Source of the DNA: Siphonodentalium dalli
Taxonomy: Eukaryota; Mollusca; Scaphopoda; Gadilida; Siphonodentaliidae
Length of the DNA stretch: 64,000 bases
Reading direction: 5' to 3'
Assembly: GCA_032622095.1 (NCBI GenBank)
Contig: CP136064.1
Span: forward strand, 259,449,863 to 259,513,862
Shown here piece after piece: positions 10,737 through 20,997 of this stretch (the stretch's first letter is position 1; the number at the start of each line of letters is the position of its first letter). The position numbers were made by a program, and so were the translations under genes. The notes beneath the pieces were generated by a model that was not told where the DNA came from, ran no database searches, and saw only the letters and a list, made by a program, of their open reading frames with translations.

Positions 10737-11233
10737 AACTGTTTAATGCTATTTTTAGAAGTGGAGTATTCCCCGAACGTTGGACAGAAGGTCTAATCCA
10801 ACCTATTTTCAAGAAAAAGGGGAAGCGATCAAACCCGGACTCCTACCGAGGAATCACTCTATTGAGCGTAATGGGAAAATTATTTTCATCGATTTTGAAC
10901 AAAACCCTAGTTGATTTTTGCGAAGAAAGTGACACTGTCTCTGAATTTCATGCGGGTTTCCGGAAAAACCACTCAACGGTTGATAATATTTTTATCCTCA
11001 AGTGTCTTATTGATATGTATCTTTCCCGGGGAAAAAAACTGTACAGTTGTTTTATTGATTTTAGAAAAGCATTTGACACGGTTTGGCGTGACGGCCTATG
11101 GGTAAAACTGATGACGACGAATATTAATGGCCGCATTCTTAAAGTTATACGCAGCATGTATTGCAATATTAAGTCATGTGTCGTACAAGCAGGTGAACGA
11201 TCTGAGTTTTTTAGTTGTAATATGGGGGTGTGA
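10733..11233 (+). pseudogene. LINE ORF2: reverse transcriptase fingers and palm, first half
   Basis: The frame reads KLFNAIFRSGVFPERW, LIQPIFKKKGKRSNPDSYRG, ITLLSVMGKLFSSILN, AGFRKNHSTVDNIF and YSCFIDFRKAFDTVWRDGLW. This gives RT blocks 1-4, including the first catalytic Asp (FIDFRKAFD). It ends at TGA (11231-11233) inside the motif MGV-stop-QGESLSPFLF, where an Arg/Lys/Cys codon is expected. A CGA-to-TGA change would explain it. The RT copies the element RNA at the nicked target. Confidence 0.85.
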
Positions 11234-11638
11234 CAGGGCGAATCCCTGTCACCTTTCTTGTTCTCAATGTATCTAAACGATTTAGAAACTTTTCTCGATA
11301 ATTGTGCCATCGATGGCTTAAAATTTTTAAGTGACAAGTTTTATGATAAACTTGGACACTACATGAAAATTATGTGTGTGCTTTACGCCGATGATACGAT
11401 TATTCTCGCAGAAGACCACGAAAGTATGCAACGTGCATTGAATGCTTTTAGCAATTACGCAACAGCATGGAAGTTAACTGTCAATGTAGACAAAACTAAG
11501 GCCATGGTGTTTTGCAACCGTAAAGATGACTATATGGAACAATTGACCCTTGATGGTGAAAACATTGAGTTGTTTCATAATGGAAGATTCTGTCAAGCAG
11601 TGAAAAAGATTGTGACTAGGCAAGAAGGCTATCTATAG
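11234..11638 (+). pseudogene. LINE ORF2: reverse transcriptase palm with YADD
   Basis: It continues in the same frame after the stop with QGESLSPFLFSMYLNDLE. The catalytic YADD follows at 11384-11395 (VLYADDTIILAED), then WKLTVNVDKTKAMVF, the downstream palm block. The frame stops at 11636-11638. Similarity of the order QGxxLSP, YADD and N-x-x-KTK to LINE RTs is strong. Confidence 0.85.
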
Positions 11639-12161
11639 TTTTCTGGGCCAAACAGGAAAATTAAACCTGACTAATGATTTCGACGAAACAATTGAACCAA
11701 TAGTCATGTATTGAGTGAAATTTGGGCTATGGAAATTTTATACGAGTTGGACAAACTAATCCTCGGGGTTTTATAAACAGATTCTTAAAATGAAAAGAAG
11801 TACATCCACATTTATGGTTTATGGGGAAATTGGAAGATATCCACTGAGCATTAAATGCAAGTTACGCATGCTATCCTACTGGAAGCGGATTCCAGATGGT
11901 AAATGCTCTAAAGTCGTTCAAAAATTGTATACGTTTTCGCTACAAATGGTTAATTCCGGTAAAACAAACAAACGCATGACTTGGCTATCCTGCATTAAGG
12001 GACTAATAATTCTTCCAGACATAATCACATTTGGAATGAACAGAACATTTCTAGTCATGACATTAAGAATATTGAGAACACTTTATGAGATCAATTTATT
12101 CGATAACTCATCACTGGGTCATTTTTATCGAAATTTCAAAATGAAGTTTGGCTATGCATGA
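11639..12161 (+). pseudogene. LINE ORF2: thumb and C-terminal region, broken
   Basis: The open frame 11790-12161 reads FMVYGEIGRYPLSIKCKLRM, then LSYWKRIPDGKCSKVVQKLY. This resembles the E-x-GRYPL-x-I helix region found after the RT in this LINE group. The stretch 11639-11789 is frameshifted. No RNase H domain is seen. Confidence 0.6.
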
Positions 12162-12498
12162 GACTTACTTTTTTAATTTACCTCGTGATCTATCTCATAA
12201 TATTATGCGATTGAGAACTGCCAATCACAGACTAGGTGTTGAAACTAGTAGATGGGGCAATGCAAGCAAACGCAGCAATGAATGCACTATATGTAGACAA
12301 GCCGATGCGAATGATGAATATCACCTTGTATCCATTTGTAAATCATTGGATGGGGCGAGGCAGAAATATTTACCACGATATTATTGTGAAGAACCATCTA
12401 GATGGAAATTCTATAAACTATTAGCTACCAGCAACCCCGAACTTCAGAAATGTCTTGGTATTTTAATTAAAATAGGACTGAAAAGGATTGACAAATAA
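12148..12498 (+). pseudogene. LINE ORF2: C-terminal Cys/His motif
   Basis: The frame reads ETYFFNLPRD, LRTANHRLGVETSRWGN, ECTICRQADANDEYHLVSIC and KSLDGARQKYLPRYY. The C-x2-C...H-x4-C spacing (CTIC...HLVSIC) is the C-terminal zinc-knuckle-like motif seen in several LINE ORF2 proteins; its role is thought to be nucleic-acid binding. The frame overlaps the previous fragment, so one frameshift lies near 12150. It ends KRIDK-stop at 12496-12498. Confidence 0.7.
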
Positions 12499-12760
12499 CG
12501 ACCGCGGTGATGATATTGAGGATTATGAGGACGATTACGATAATAATGACGATGACGAAGATGATGGTGTTGATGATGACAATGATGATGATAACAAAGG
12601 TGATGCTGATAATGACGACGATGATGATGGTGACAATGAGGATGAGGACGATGGTGATGAATGACGATGATGAAATGACGAGTAGTTGACGATTATGATG
12701 ATTGCATGATATTGGTGATGATGATGATGTGACGATGATGATGACTGCATGACTATGTTG
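12497..12760 (+). repeat. Second (GAY)n acidic tract after LINE ORF2
   Basis: Directly past the ORF2 stop, a different frame (12497-12664) reads an uninterrupted Asp/Asn/Glu/Gly-rich stretch of about 55 residues to TGA at 12662-12664. GAT repeats persist to ~12745. Whether this was an acidic C-terminal tail separated by one frameshift, or 3' UTR microsatellite, is open. Confidence 0.65.
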
Positions 12761-12819
12761 TAAATAGTGTATATATGTTCACATTCATCTCTAATTTCAT
12801 GTTAATTCATGATTGAGTA

Positions 12820-12825
12820 AATAAA
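12820..12825 (+). promoter_or_regulatory. AATAAA polyadenylation-type signal
   Basis: It lies ~320 bp after the ORF2 stop in an A+T-rich segment. It is a plausible LINE 3' processing signal, but the hexamer is common by chance here. Confidence 0.35.
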
Positions 12826-12835
12826 GCATTCACAA

Positions 12836-13359
12836 GTAAATTTTACCCTATGTTGGGCAATGTTTTTACTCAACGCAGGGTAACAAATTACCCAATATTA
12901 ATTTTGCTTCTGCGTTGGGCGATTTTTTTTGTACCCGAACATTTACTCAAGTGTAACAAGAAGCAGATTCCTGTCTGATCGCCCGATTCCCGGCAGAGTT
13001 CAAATGACAACTAGCAGTCAAAAATGCATACTTTATTCAAATAGCAAAGACATGCATCACAGGTCCATTATGGAGTTAGCTGGTATGTTTGGTAGGATAC
13101 AGCATGACACTTCAATAAAAATGTTAGCTTTAATTGAGGAAATACACATGCCGGCAGTGTAGCGAGGTGACTGAACTCTGTTTTTCAGCTTGCTTAATTA
13201 ACACAGCATGTAAGCATGTACTCGAGGATTTCCGTATTTACGATTTATTGCTATGACTTTCTTACGATTTTTCAGTTATTTAGACTGTGATGGCTTTCCA
13301 TAAACATTTGAACACACTAAGTAAATTATCTTATGTCCAAACAACGGACGAGCCCCCAG
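12836..13359. other. Sequence between LINE 3' region and right 23-bp repeat; no gene
   Basis: Bases 12840-12925 are a small repeat with inverted words (tttaccctatgttgggcaat, actcaacgcagggtaa, ctgcgttgggcga). The rest up to 13359 shows no LINE coding homology and no poly(A) or microsatellite tail next to the right repeat. It may be transduced 3' flank or later insertions. Confidence 0.45.
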
Positions 13360-13571
13360 TGTAACAGAACGAGAGAGAGAAGTGCGGGAGTCGCACCGAA
13401 AGTTGGCAGCACCCGGAATCCCAAGCCGGTCACCCCATCCAAGTACTAACCGGGCTCGACATTGCTTAACTTCGGTGATCACACAAAGCGTCTAACGACC
13501 GTGACCAAGAGATCTAGACCTCTGGATCAGAGAAGTCATCGGCCTTCTATATTTACAACGCGACCGCTACA
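13360..13571 (-). mobile_element. 212-bp LTR-like unit (solo-LTR/TRIM-like) containing a 5S rRNA-derived segment
   Basis: Read on the minus strand it starts TGTAGCGGTCGCG at 13571 and ends GTTCTGTTACA at 13360, the TG...CA form of long terminal repeats. The outer flanks are CTAA at 7995-7998 (left, before the LINE split) and 13572-13575. The uninterrupted neighbouring array reads tttaCTAAatactc, so a 4-bp duplication of CTAA explains the insertion. The centre is 5S rRNA-like in the same orientation. This organisation is the one described for plant Cassandra TRIMs. A 5S-derived SINE is the main alternative, but there is no 3' poly(A)/simple tail and the ends are TG...CA. Confidence 0.6.
13404..13503 (-). 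rRNA. 5S rRNA-like sequence, probably a non-functional or promoter-only derivative
   Basis: On the minus strand it reads GATCACCGAAGTTAAGCA, GGTTAGTACTTGGATGGG, TGACCG and CCGGGTGCTG in 5S order and spacing. These cover the A box, intermediate element and C box of the internal type-3 Pol III promoter. One extra G (GGATGGGGTGACC) and an extra base near GGCTTGGGA differ from canonical 5S. The first ~35 nt (13486-13503 side) match poorly. It is therefore a 5S-derived fragment rather than an intact gene. A single embedded copy, not a tandem 5S cluster, supports mobile origin. Confidence 0.75.
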
Positions 13572-13778
13572 CTAAATACTCATCATGTTGATTAGTAATT
13601 TTCCTTTATGGAGCCCCAGATAGAGAGAATGATGCATTGATGTCTGTTGTCTGCTTGGGTCTGTATGGGGCTCCATATGGATGTGTTATATAATTTAACC
13701 CCATCTTTACTAAATACTCATCTTATTGATTAGTAATTTTCCTTAATGGAGCCCCAGATAGAGTGAATGATGCACTGA
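13572..13778. repeat. ~136-bp tandem array, middle part
   Basis: The same unit as 7060-7998 resumes directly at ctaaatactcatcatgttga. About 1.5 copies run to gatgcactga, where the next insertion begins. Confidence 0.85.
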
Positions 13779-15602
13779 TAGTCCAGGCACATTATATTTC
13801 ACTAGTGAAAAATATCGGGGAAAACTGACTTTTTGAGGGATCAATAAGAACATGTTTATGAACAACATGGCAAAAGTTCCTAAAATCCAAGTTGAGCTTT
13901 TTGAGATATCTTGATTTTTCAGAGTGATTCAAATTCTGAAGCATTTCCATCAGGTCATATGCGAATGCAGTCATGTGTAGATAAATTAATTCCCAATTCA
14001 TCATACATTGAGATATCTACAAAAAATGCTTAGTCCTGAACCATATGAGTAGAATGTATGTCCAAAAATGGCCACCAAAATGGCCAAAATAGAATGAATA
14101 TTACATTTTATGCAAAATGGAATAGCTAGTCCCATAAGAGTGACAACACGATTGAAATATGTGAGGAAAAATGATTGCAGAGTATAAGAGAAATATTTTA
14201 TTGGAGATGTACAAATTCTGTCCAATATATCTCGCGAGAGATACTGCGAAAAGCAAGGTCTCATACAATGGTTAAATCTGGACTTTTTGGGTGCAAATAA
14301 ATGGAAGAATAAGGCAATTTTTTCTGCACTATTTATCTTGAATTGTGTGATATGTGTACACTAAACTGTAAAATGAAATGTAATAGTGACATATTGATTC
14401 TGTGTTAAAATATATTTGCTCATAACATTATCGTTTCTTTTGATATATACACCATCAAACCTTTCAAAATGCACTGCTACAGAGCAGTATGAGAGATATT
14501 CATAGAGTAATGGGTGAAATGTGTTGATTGTATTCTCCTTGTCTTGAAATATTAGTCATAGTTGCCTAACATCAAGTTATCACAAGAATGCATGGTGGTA
14601 TACTATGAATGCAATTTATCAAAACACAAATGAGTACCATATACTATCTTCAAAAAAATCTAATCTTGACCAAAATTGCCTACATACTCTGTGACAGAGA
14701 CTGTCTTTATACATGGAAATAATATCTATTCCTATGTCTGTATCTGGAGTAGCACATAATTTTGCTGTTATTAGACAGTGATCGGATAAATAAATGGGCT
14801 TATATAAAATGTACGATGTACTGTCTATTTGATATGGTGAGATGGAGAGCTAATCTTTTGAAGAGATATTGGTTTCTTTCCAATATTATAAGCATTGCAA
14901 CATACGTGTATGGTTTATTATCCCGGACAGTGCTGAAAAATCCGGAAATGTAACTACTATTTATACCGCAAGGATATGCATTTAAGTTTCTGCATTACAT
15001 TCAATAATTTATCATCATGCCGCATGAAACTACCATACACTGTGTGGCGAAACATTACTTCGTGTGTTGCATGCCCAAAATTATTATTTTTGGGCCCGAC
15101 TGTAAACAGAAAACCCATACTTTTAAAGACGTAAATCATTGGGTTTGACTTGCGTTGCAAAGACCGATAATTCCTCCAGATGGATCTGTTTTAATGATAT
15201 GTGTACCTTTAAAGATATTTAACAACAGACTTGTATATTACTAATATGTTTGCCTTCAAAATCGTCATTGTTTTGGCTCAGTGTTTTATTTCATATCCAT
15301 TAATCTGCGAAATTCATTCAAAGTCTCCCTTTGAATGGGTGTCTTTGGTTCGAGAATTGTCTATCGAACAATATTGAGTGCCTTTTGTACAGCATCCAAT
15401 TATTTCCATGATTGTTAAAAATTTTTTTTTTTTAAATTATATGGAAAAAATGATGTACGTAACTCAGAAATCTCAACTCGGATTTTAGTGGACCTTTCAT
15501 GGCGCGTCCGCGATGTTATGGCCTAAATAATATTTTTTTAAATCAGCTTTCCCCGATTTATTTCCTTACTTTTCCACTTTCATGTCTTATGTGCCTGGGC
15601 TA
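13779..15602. mobile_element. 1.8-kb non-autonomous TIR element, unclassified, 3-bp duplication
   Basis: Ends are TAGTCCAGGCACAT at left and the mirror of TAGCCCAGGCACAT at right. A second matching block lies further in (ATCGGGGAAAACTGA / ATCGGGGAAAGCTGA), so the terminal repeats are ~50 bp and imperfect. The flanks are TGA (13776-13778) and TGA (15603-15605), and the array unit gatgcactgatgactg gives the empty site. The interior is A+T rich with only 60-90 codon frames and no recognisable transposase. The superfamily is not determined. Confidence 0.7.
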
Positions 15603-15770
15603 TGATGACTGTTGTCTGCTTAGATCCGTGTGAGGCTTCATGCGGGAGTGTTATATAATTTAACCCTTTCTTTACTAAATACTCATCATGTTGATTAGTA
15701 ATTTTCCTTTATGGAGCCCCAGACAGAGAGCACATGCACTATTGACTGTCTTCTGCTTGTGTGAGTTTTA
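15603..15770. repeat. ~136-bp tandem array, right part
   Basis: It resumes with tgatgactgttgtctgctta and holds about one further unit, ending near gactgtcttctgcttgtg. It shows the array once ran continuously from 7.06 kb. Confidence 0.8.
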
Positions 15771-15782
15771 ATATCTGCTTAT

Positions 15783-17714
15783 TAGCTCAACTTACTTTGT
15801 AAGTTTGAGCTATTGCCATGGGTTGGCGTCCGTCGTCTGTGTGTGTGCGTGTGTCTGTGTGTCCGTCAACAATTTCTTTTGGCGCGGGCTACAGGTCGTA
15901 TCTTTGATCTGATCTTTATGAAATTTTTCATGAATGTTGACATTGACATGTAGATGGGAACGAGTCATTTTGGTGTAATTCGGCCAGAAAACATGGCTGC
16001 TGGTGGCCATCTTGGATTTACTCTTTGCATCACAAAATCCTTTGACACATCCCACAGACCACATCCCTGATCCGATCATCACCAAACTTCATATGGATCA
16101 TCGGGGCGACCTCTAGATCAGAACGAGTCATTTTAGGGTCATTTGGCCAAAAAACATGGCCGCCGTCAGCCATCTTGGATTTTACTCTTTGCATCACTAA
16201 ATACTTTCGCGCGGGCTACAGGTAGTATCTTTGGTCAGATCTTTATGAAATTTGTCATGAATGTTGACATTGACATGTAGATGGGAACGAGTCATTTTGG
16301 GGTCATTCGGCCAAAAAACATGGTCGCTGGTGGCCATCTTGTATTTCAAATTTGAATCCATTGGCGTAGGCTGCAGGCCTTACTTTTTGTCTGATCATCA
16401 TAAAATTTATCATGAATGTTGACATTTACATGTAGATGGGAACGAGTTATTTTAGGATCATTCGGCCAAAAACATGGCCACTGGTGGCCATCTTGGATTT
16501 TACTCTTTGCATCACTAAATACTTTCACACACCCTGCAGACCACAACCCTGATCCGATCATTACCAAACTTCATATTCATCATTGGGTGGCCACTAGTTG
16601 GGCACAAATCATTTTGGGGAAATTCGGCCAAAAAACATGGCCCCTGGTGGCCATCTTGGATTTCAAAATTGAATCCATTGGCGCGGGCTACAGGCCGTAC
16701 TGTTTGTCTGATGATCATAAAATTTATCATGAATGTCGACATTTACATGTAGATGGGAACCAGTCATTTAGGATCAATTGGCCAAAAAACATGGCCGCTG
16801 GTGGCCATTTTGGATTTTACTCTTTGCATCACTAAATCCTTTGACACATCCTACAGACCACATCCCTGATCCGATCATCACCAAACTTCATATGGATCAT
16901 CGGGGTGATCTCTAGATGGGAACGAGTCATTTTGGGGTCAAACATGGCCGCCGGCAGCCATATTGGATTTTACTCTTTGCATCACTAAATACTTTGACAC
17001 ACCCTACATACCACATCCCTGATCTGATCATCACCAAACCTCATATGGATCATCGGGGTGATCTCTAGATGGGAACGAGTCATTTTGGGGTCAAACATGG
17101 CCGCCGGCAGCCATATTGGATTTTACTCTTTGCATCACTAAATACTTTGACACACCCTACATACCACATCCCTGATCTGATCATCACCAAACTTCATCTG
17201 GATCATCGGGGTGACCTCTTGATGGGAACGAGTCATTTTGGGGTCATTCGGCAAAAAAATATGGCCACCAATGGCCATTTTGGTTCTTACTCTTTGTATG
17301 ACTAAATATTTCTACAAAATCCATTAGCATGGGTTATAGACCGATCTGTTTGTTTGATCTTCATGAAATTTGTCATGGATGTTGACATTGACATGGAGAT
17401 GGGAACGAGTCATTTTGGGGTCATTCGGCAAAAAAACATGGCCGCCGGTGGCCATTTTAGAAATTACTTTTTGCATCACTAAATCCTTTGGCACACCCTA
17501 CAGACAACATCCCTGATCCGATCATTATGAAACTTGTCATGAATGTTGATATTGACATTAGATGGGAACGAGTCATTTTGGGGGTCATTCAGCCAAAATA
17601 ATCTTGTCTTACTTGGACATTTCAATTAGCACCTTTCCTAATTCCTCCATTTACTGTCAACCATTAAATTATTCCCCTACCTAAGTGAGCTACAGTGTCA
17701 TTGACACTTTCATA
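15783..17714. repeat. Element with ~160-bp tandem units (gccatcttgg family), long copy
   Basis: It has the same architecture as 4884-6060: hairpin start AGCTCAACTTAC/GTAAGTTTGAGCT, gccatggg, a GT/GTCC-rich tract, then about ten units. It closes with attcccctacctaagtgagc and cattgacactttcat. Units alternate between forms with tcctttggcgcgggctacagg and forms with cctttgacacacccTACAGACC, giving a partial two-unit order. No coding function is seen. Confidence 0.75.
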
Positions 17715-18214
17715 TTTCCTGAACATCCCTCTAGATTACATATTAATCTATGTATTAATAGACTCTTCCGATGGGGGGTATCCATTCGGTATAAAAGGGT
17801 TAAAACTCATGTTATTTTTCACTCTGCAATTGCATTTCTGATTGAGAGATGAAGGATAATTTGGGCTAACTTAAGCAAAGAGACCTATTTTAGGAATAAT
17901 AGAGTCTATTGATCGGTATGAGATAGACAAAGGTGAACCAAGAGCGCCTTTATGCAAGAACAGAATGTTTGATTGACTCAACAATACGAGTAAATGATAT
18001 TATTATCCACAGAAGAAAGCATAATTTCCATTTGATGTGATAATCAGAACCAAAACAGCATAGTATAACATAATTATTGTCATGATTAATTCCATACTTT
18101 GCAATATATTTATCCTCTAATTTGGTAAGCATATTGAGAAATGCATATGAAACTACAGGTATTATTTATAACAGTGTATGATACAGGGAAGGAACACAAG
18201 GGCAGGAAGCAGCT
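17715..18214. other. No gene seen
   Basis: A fragment of the aatagactcttcc family lies at ~17720-17815. The rest is A+T-rich sequence with no open frame above ~60 codons and no recognised repeat. Confidence 0.45.
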
Positions 18215-18218
18215 TTTA

Positions 18219-18440
18219 ATGTTTACCCATACCATAGTATGGTAAACATAGTGTCAATATCTGGATTGACCACTCGTCGTTCGTCTGTCTGTCCGTCTGT
18301 CTGTCTATCCGTCTGTCCGTCCATAGACACTTTACGCATAATGCGATAACTGAAACATTTTCTATCTGATCGCAACTAAATTTGGTATGTGAGTTTCTCA
18401 GCCCAAAATACAGATCGAGTTCGAATATGGATTTGATCCG
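18219..18440. repeat. Start of a GTCC/CTGT-rich interspersed element
   Basis: A short palindrome (GTTTACCCATACC...GGTAAAC, 18220-18246) is followed by atagtgtcaatatctggatt, gaccactcgtcgtt and a (CTGTC/CCGTC)n tract. The same order occurs at 54064-54175. The far end could not be placed. Confidence 0.6.
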
Positions 18441-19200
18441 ACTATTTTTAATAGGGTTAATAAGTTTGTCATTCCATGTGTACCTCTCTTCATTTAAAGC
18501 AGTATATCTTAGTTCTCTGTCGAGGAGTTTATATGTTTGTCACCCCATGTGTATCTCTCCTCATTTAAAGCAGTATATCTCAGATGTCTGTTGAGGGGTT
18601 AATAAGTTTACCACCCCATGTGTATCTCTCTTCATTTAAAGCAGTATATCTCAGATGTCTGTTGAGGGGTTAATAAGTTTACCACCCCATGTGTATCTCT
18701 CTTCATTTAAAGCAGTATATCTCAGATGTCTGTTGAGGGGTTAATAAGTTTACCACCCCATGTGTATCTCTCTTCATTTAAAGCAGTATATCTCAGATGT
18801 CTGTTGAGGGGTTAATAAGTTTACCACCCCATGTGTATCTCTCTTCATTGAAAGCATTATATCTCACATCTCTGTCAAGGGGTTAATCAATATATTGCTC
18901 CATGGGTACCTCTCTTCATATAAAGCAGTATATCTCAGATGTCTGTTGAGGGGTTAATAAGTTTACCACCCCATGTGTATCTCTCTTCATTGAAAGCATT
19001 ATATCTCACATCTCTGTCAAGGGGTTAATCAATATATTGCTCCATGGGTACCTCTCTTCATTGGAATGATTATGGGAGACTCGCATATATAAGACAATGC
19101 ATTGGCACAGGGTTTTTGCTAAATTTCAGGAAGCTCCAGTCATTTAAGGGTTAATAAGTTTGTTGCCCCATGTGTACCTCTCTTCATTGGAATGATTATA
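18440..19200. repeat. 71-bp tandem array
   Basis: The unit contains taataagtttaccacccc, atgtgtatctctcttcattt, aaagcagtatatctcagatg and tctgttgagggg, with exact 71-bp spacing in the central copies (18591, 18662, 18733). About eight to nine units are present, the outer ones diverged. A TTAA element remnant interrupts it at 19071-19154. Confidence 0.85.
19071..19154. mobile_element. Right half of a TTAA MITE, cut at the hairpin apex
   Basis: It starts at the hairpin apex (tatgggagactcgcatatat) and runs through the right terminal repeat of the CATGAC-type family (cacagggtttttgctaaatt, agctccagtcat...aaggg) to TTAA at 19151-19154. The left half is absent, and array sequence abuts the apex directly. 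Confidence 0.7.
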
Positions 19201-19921
19201 TCTTAGTTCTCTTATGATATGAATTGATTGTTTTATTTCCATCCGGTTGAAAAAATTGAACTAATTTGATTGATTATGTGACTGATGTAACATATTTCTT
19301 GCTTATTAACAATCTTTGATATAGCTTGATGTGTTATTTTTATGCATCACATCCATAAATATGGTTCAACAAGTGTTATTGATGCCTTTATTTATGTATT
19401 TTGGGATCAGTCTTATTTGCGTAACCCAGACAGTGTGTAATGTAATATTTCTGAGAAATCCTGTGTTTAGAATATTGCTTGTACTAATCTCAGTGATGTT
19501 CAATAAGTGTGAAGAAATTTGGAAAGAAAGCACAGATCAGATGGTCGCATGAATACATGAGCTTTGAGGAAAATTGTATTCTTCATTATGTGGTCACAGC
19601 ATAAAAATATACTGTTCCTAACCCTTTTTATACTGAATGGATTCTGCCATTCAGTTATAAAAATATACAATGGAATCGTCTATTATTCATCCAGAGGCGT
19701 GTTTATGTAATAAAAGCAGACGTCGGACAAAACAACATATAATACAATATTAGACTGATTCAAATTCATTGGAGGGAAATGTTCAGATAATAAGTTCAAC
19801 AAACGACATATATGGTCGTTTGTTGAACTTATTATCTGAATAATTCCTATGGTAACTACTCATCAATGAGAATTTGGTTTAGAAATGTTTAAAGAGACTC
19901 AAGGCCATCGATGTGGGTTCA
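19201..19921. repeat. Decayed CCCTTT-end element and flanks; no gene
   Basis: Bases 19619-19890 run from aacccttttta...ctgaatggattctgccattc to actactcatcaatgag...tttagaaatg, matching the family at 63481-63726. It contains an inverted pair around cgacatatatggtcg (19803-19818). The frame at 19331-19552 is a hydrophobic 73-codon accident with no homology I recognise. Confidence 0.5.
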
Positions 19922-20130
19922 TACAGTAATGCCCTAAATAATGACTCACAGCAGAATTATGGGTAATTTTTCAGGATTTGGTTGGAAATATGGCTTGTTG
20001 CCATTCATCGGAAAGCTCTCAGTGAGAGCTTTCCGATGAATGGCAACAAGCCATATTTCTGACTAAATCCTGGAAAATTACCCATAATTCTGCTGTGGTT
20101 AAGGAGTCGATTATTTTGGGCATTACTGTA
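19922..20130. mobile_element. TA-flanked foldback MITE
   Basis: TACAGTAATGCCCT at left and the mirror at right; full arms with apex GGAAAGCTCTCAGTGAGAGC. Confidence 0.8.
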
Positions 20131-20990
20131 ACATAAAAGTCTGTAAAACAGCTGTCAACATGTACATGAATAAATATGTTGACTTTGTTCTTATTTTCAT
20201 TATTAATAACTCAAAATAATGAAATTTTGCATGTCAAAACTTCTGCTACATGAACAGTACTGTTACAGTGGAATTTCTATTACAAGCCCAATTTGTCCAA
20301 TAATGACCCCCTACTTTTATTCCACCCCTACTCTTATTTGATTCTGGGATATTTTGCGCCCCCCCACAACTTTTATTCCCCCTACTCGTATTTGATTCTA
20401 GGATATTTTGGCAATTTAGATGGCTAGATGGATTCAGAAGCTGGATACGATGTGCCCATGGACTAAATGCAAGGCATAATCATACCTGAGATGAAGCGTG
20501 GGAAATGGAGACATACAGTAATTCCCTAAATAATCGACTCCTTAAGGAGTTGATTATTTAGGGCATTACTGTACGTCCCCATACTCACGTCTTTAACGTT
20601 GGTTACAAACATCAGGTCATGTATGTTAAATAATACTATGTTATAAAAACTATATTCCACCCCCTTTTATTTGGATCCTGAAAGTATGTCGCATCAACTA
20701 TAGAAGCTTGTACCATGACTTTGAGAAATTCAAATTCTTTATGCGACATATGTTCTCCCCTGAATGAGGTCAATACATCTTTATAAGGGAAATGATAAAT
20801 AGGGGATATTTAACATTATAATGATTAATGTGAATGTATCTAAACACCTTTTGTATATGGTACAAATTACCTGTCACTACGAAGTAGACATTATCATTAA
20901 CATTTTTCGACATGATAAATGAGAAGTTATATTTCACTTCCGGTTAGAAATTTAAATATTAGAAAATTATCCTAGCGAGTTTTGAGCTGT
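20131..20990. other. No gene; contains a minimal foldback at 20514-20573
   Basis: A ~60-bp palindrome at 20514-20573 keeps only the outer ~28 bp of each TA-family arm and nothing between. Near 20300-20420 the phrase ttattccacccctactc...ttgattctgggatattttg is present twice, ~65 bp apart. No coding signal. Confidence 0.6.
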
Positions 20991-20997
20991 TGATTTG

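Larger units (their letters stand above)
8022..13359 (+). mobile_element. 5'-truncated, decayed non-LTR retrotransposon (LINE; CR1/L2-type group suspected)
   Basis: In order it holds the C-terminal part of an SGNH/GDSL esterase-like ORF1, an Asp-rich GAY repeat, an EEP endonuclease and a reverse transcriptase with YADD. These are followed by a C-terminal Cys/His motif, a second acidic GAY tract and an AATAAA. Esterase-containing ORF1 plus EEP-RT is known for CR1/L2-related LINEs; the exact clade is not settled from sequence alone. It is flanked by a 23-bp direct repeat. About 500 bp between AATAAA (12820) and the right repeat does not look like LINE coding sequence and could be extra 3' sequence. 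Multiple frameshifts and stops make it inactive. Confidence 0.8.

Noticed and set aside
13404-13503. Functional 5S rRNA gene
   Set aside because: The 5' third matches poorly and extra bases lie in the core; it is a single copy bounded by TG...CA ends rather than a gene unit.
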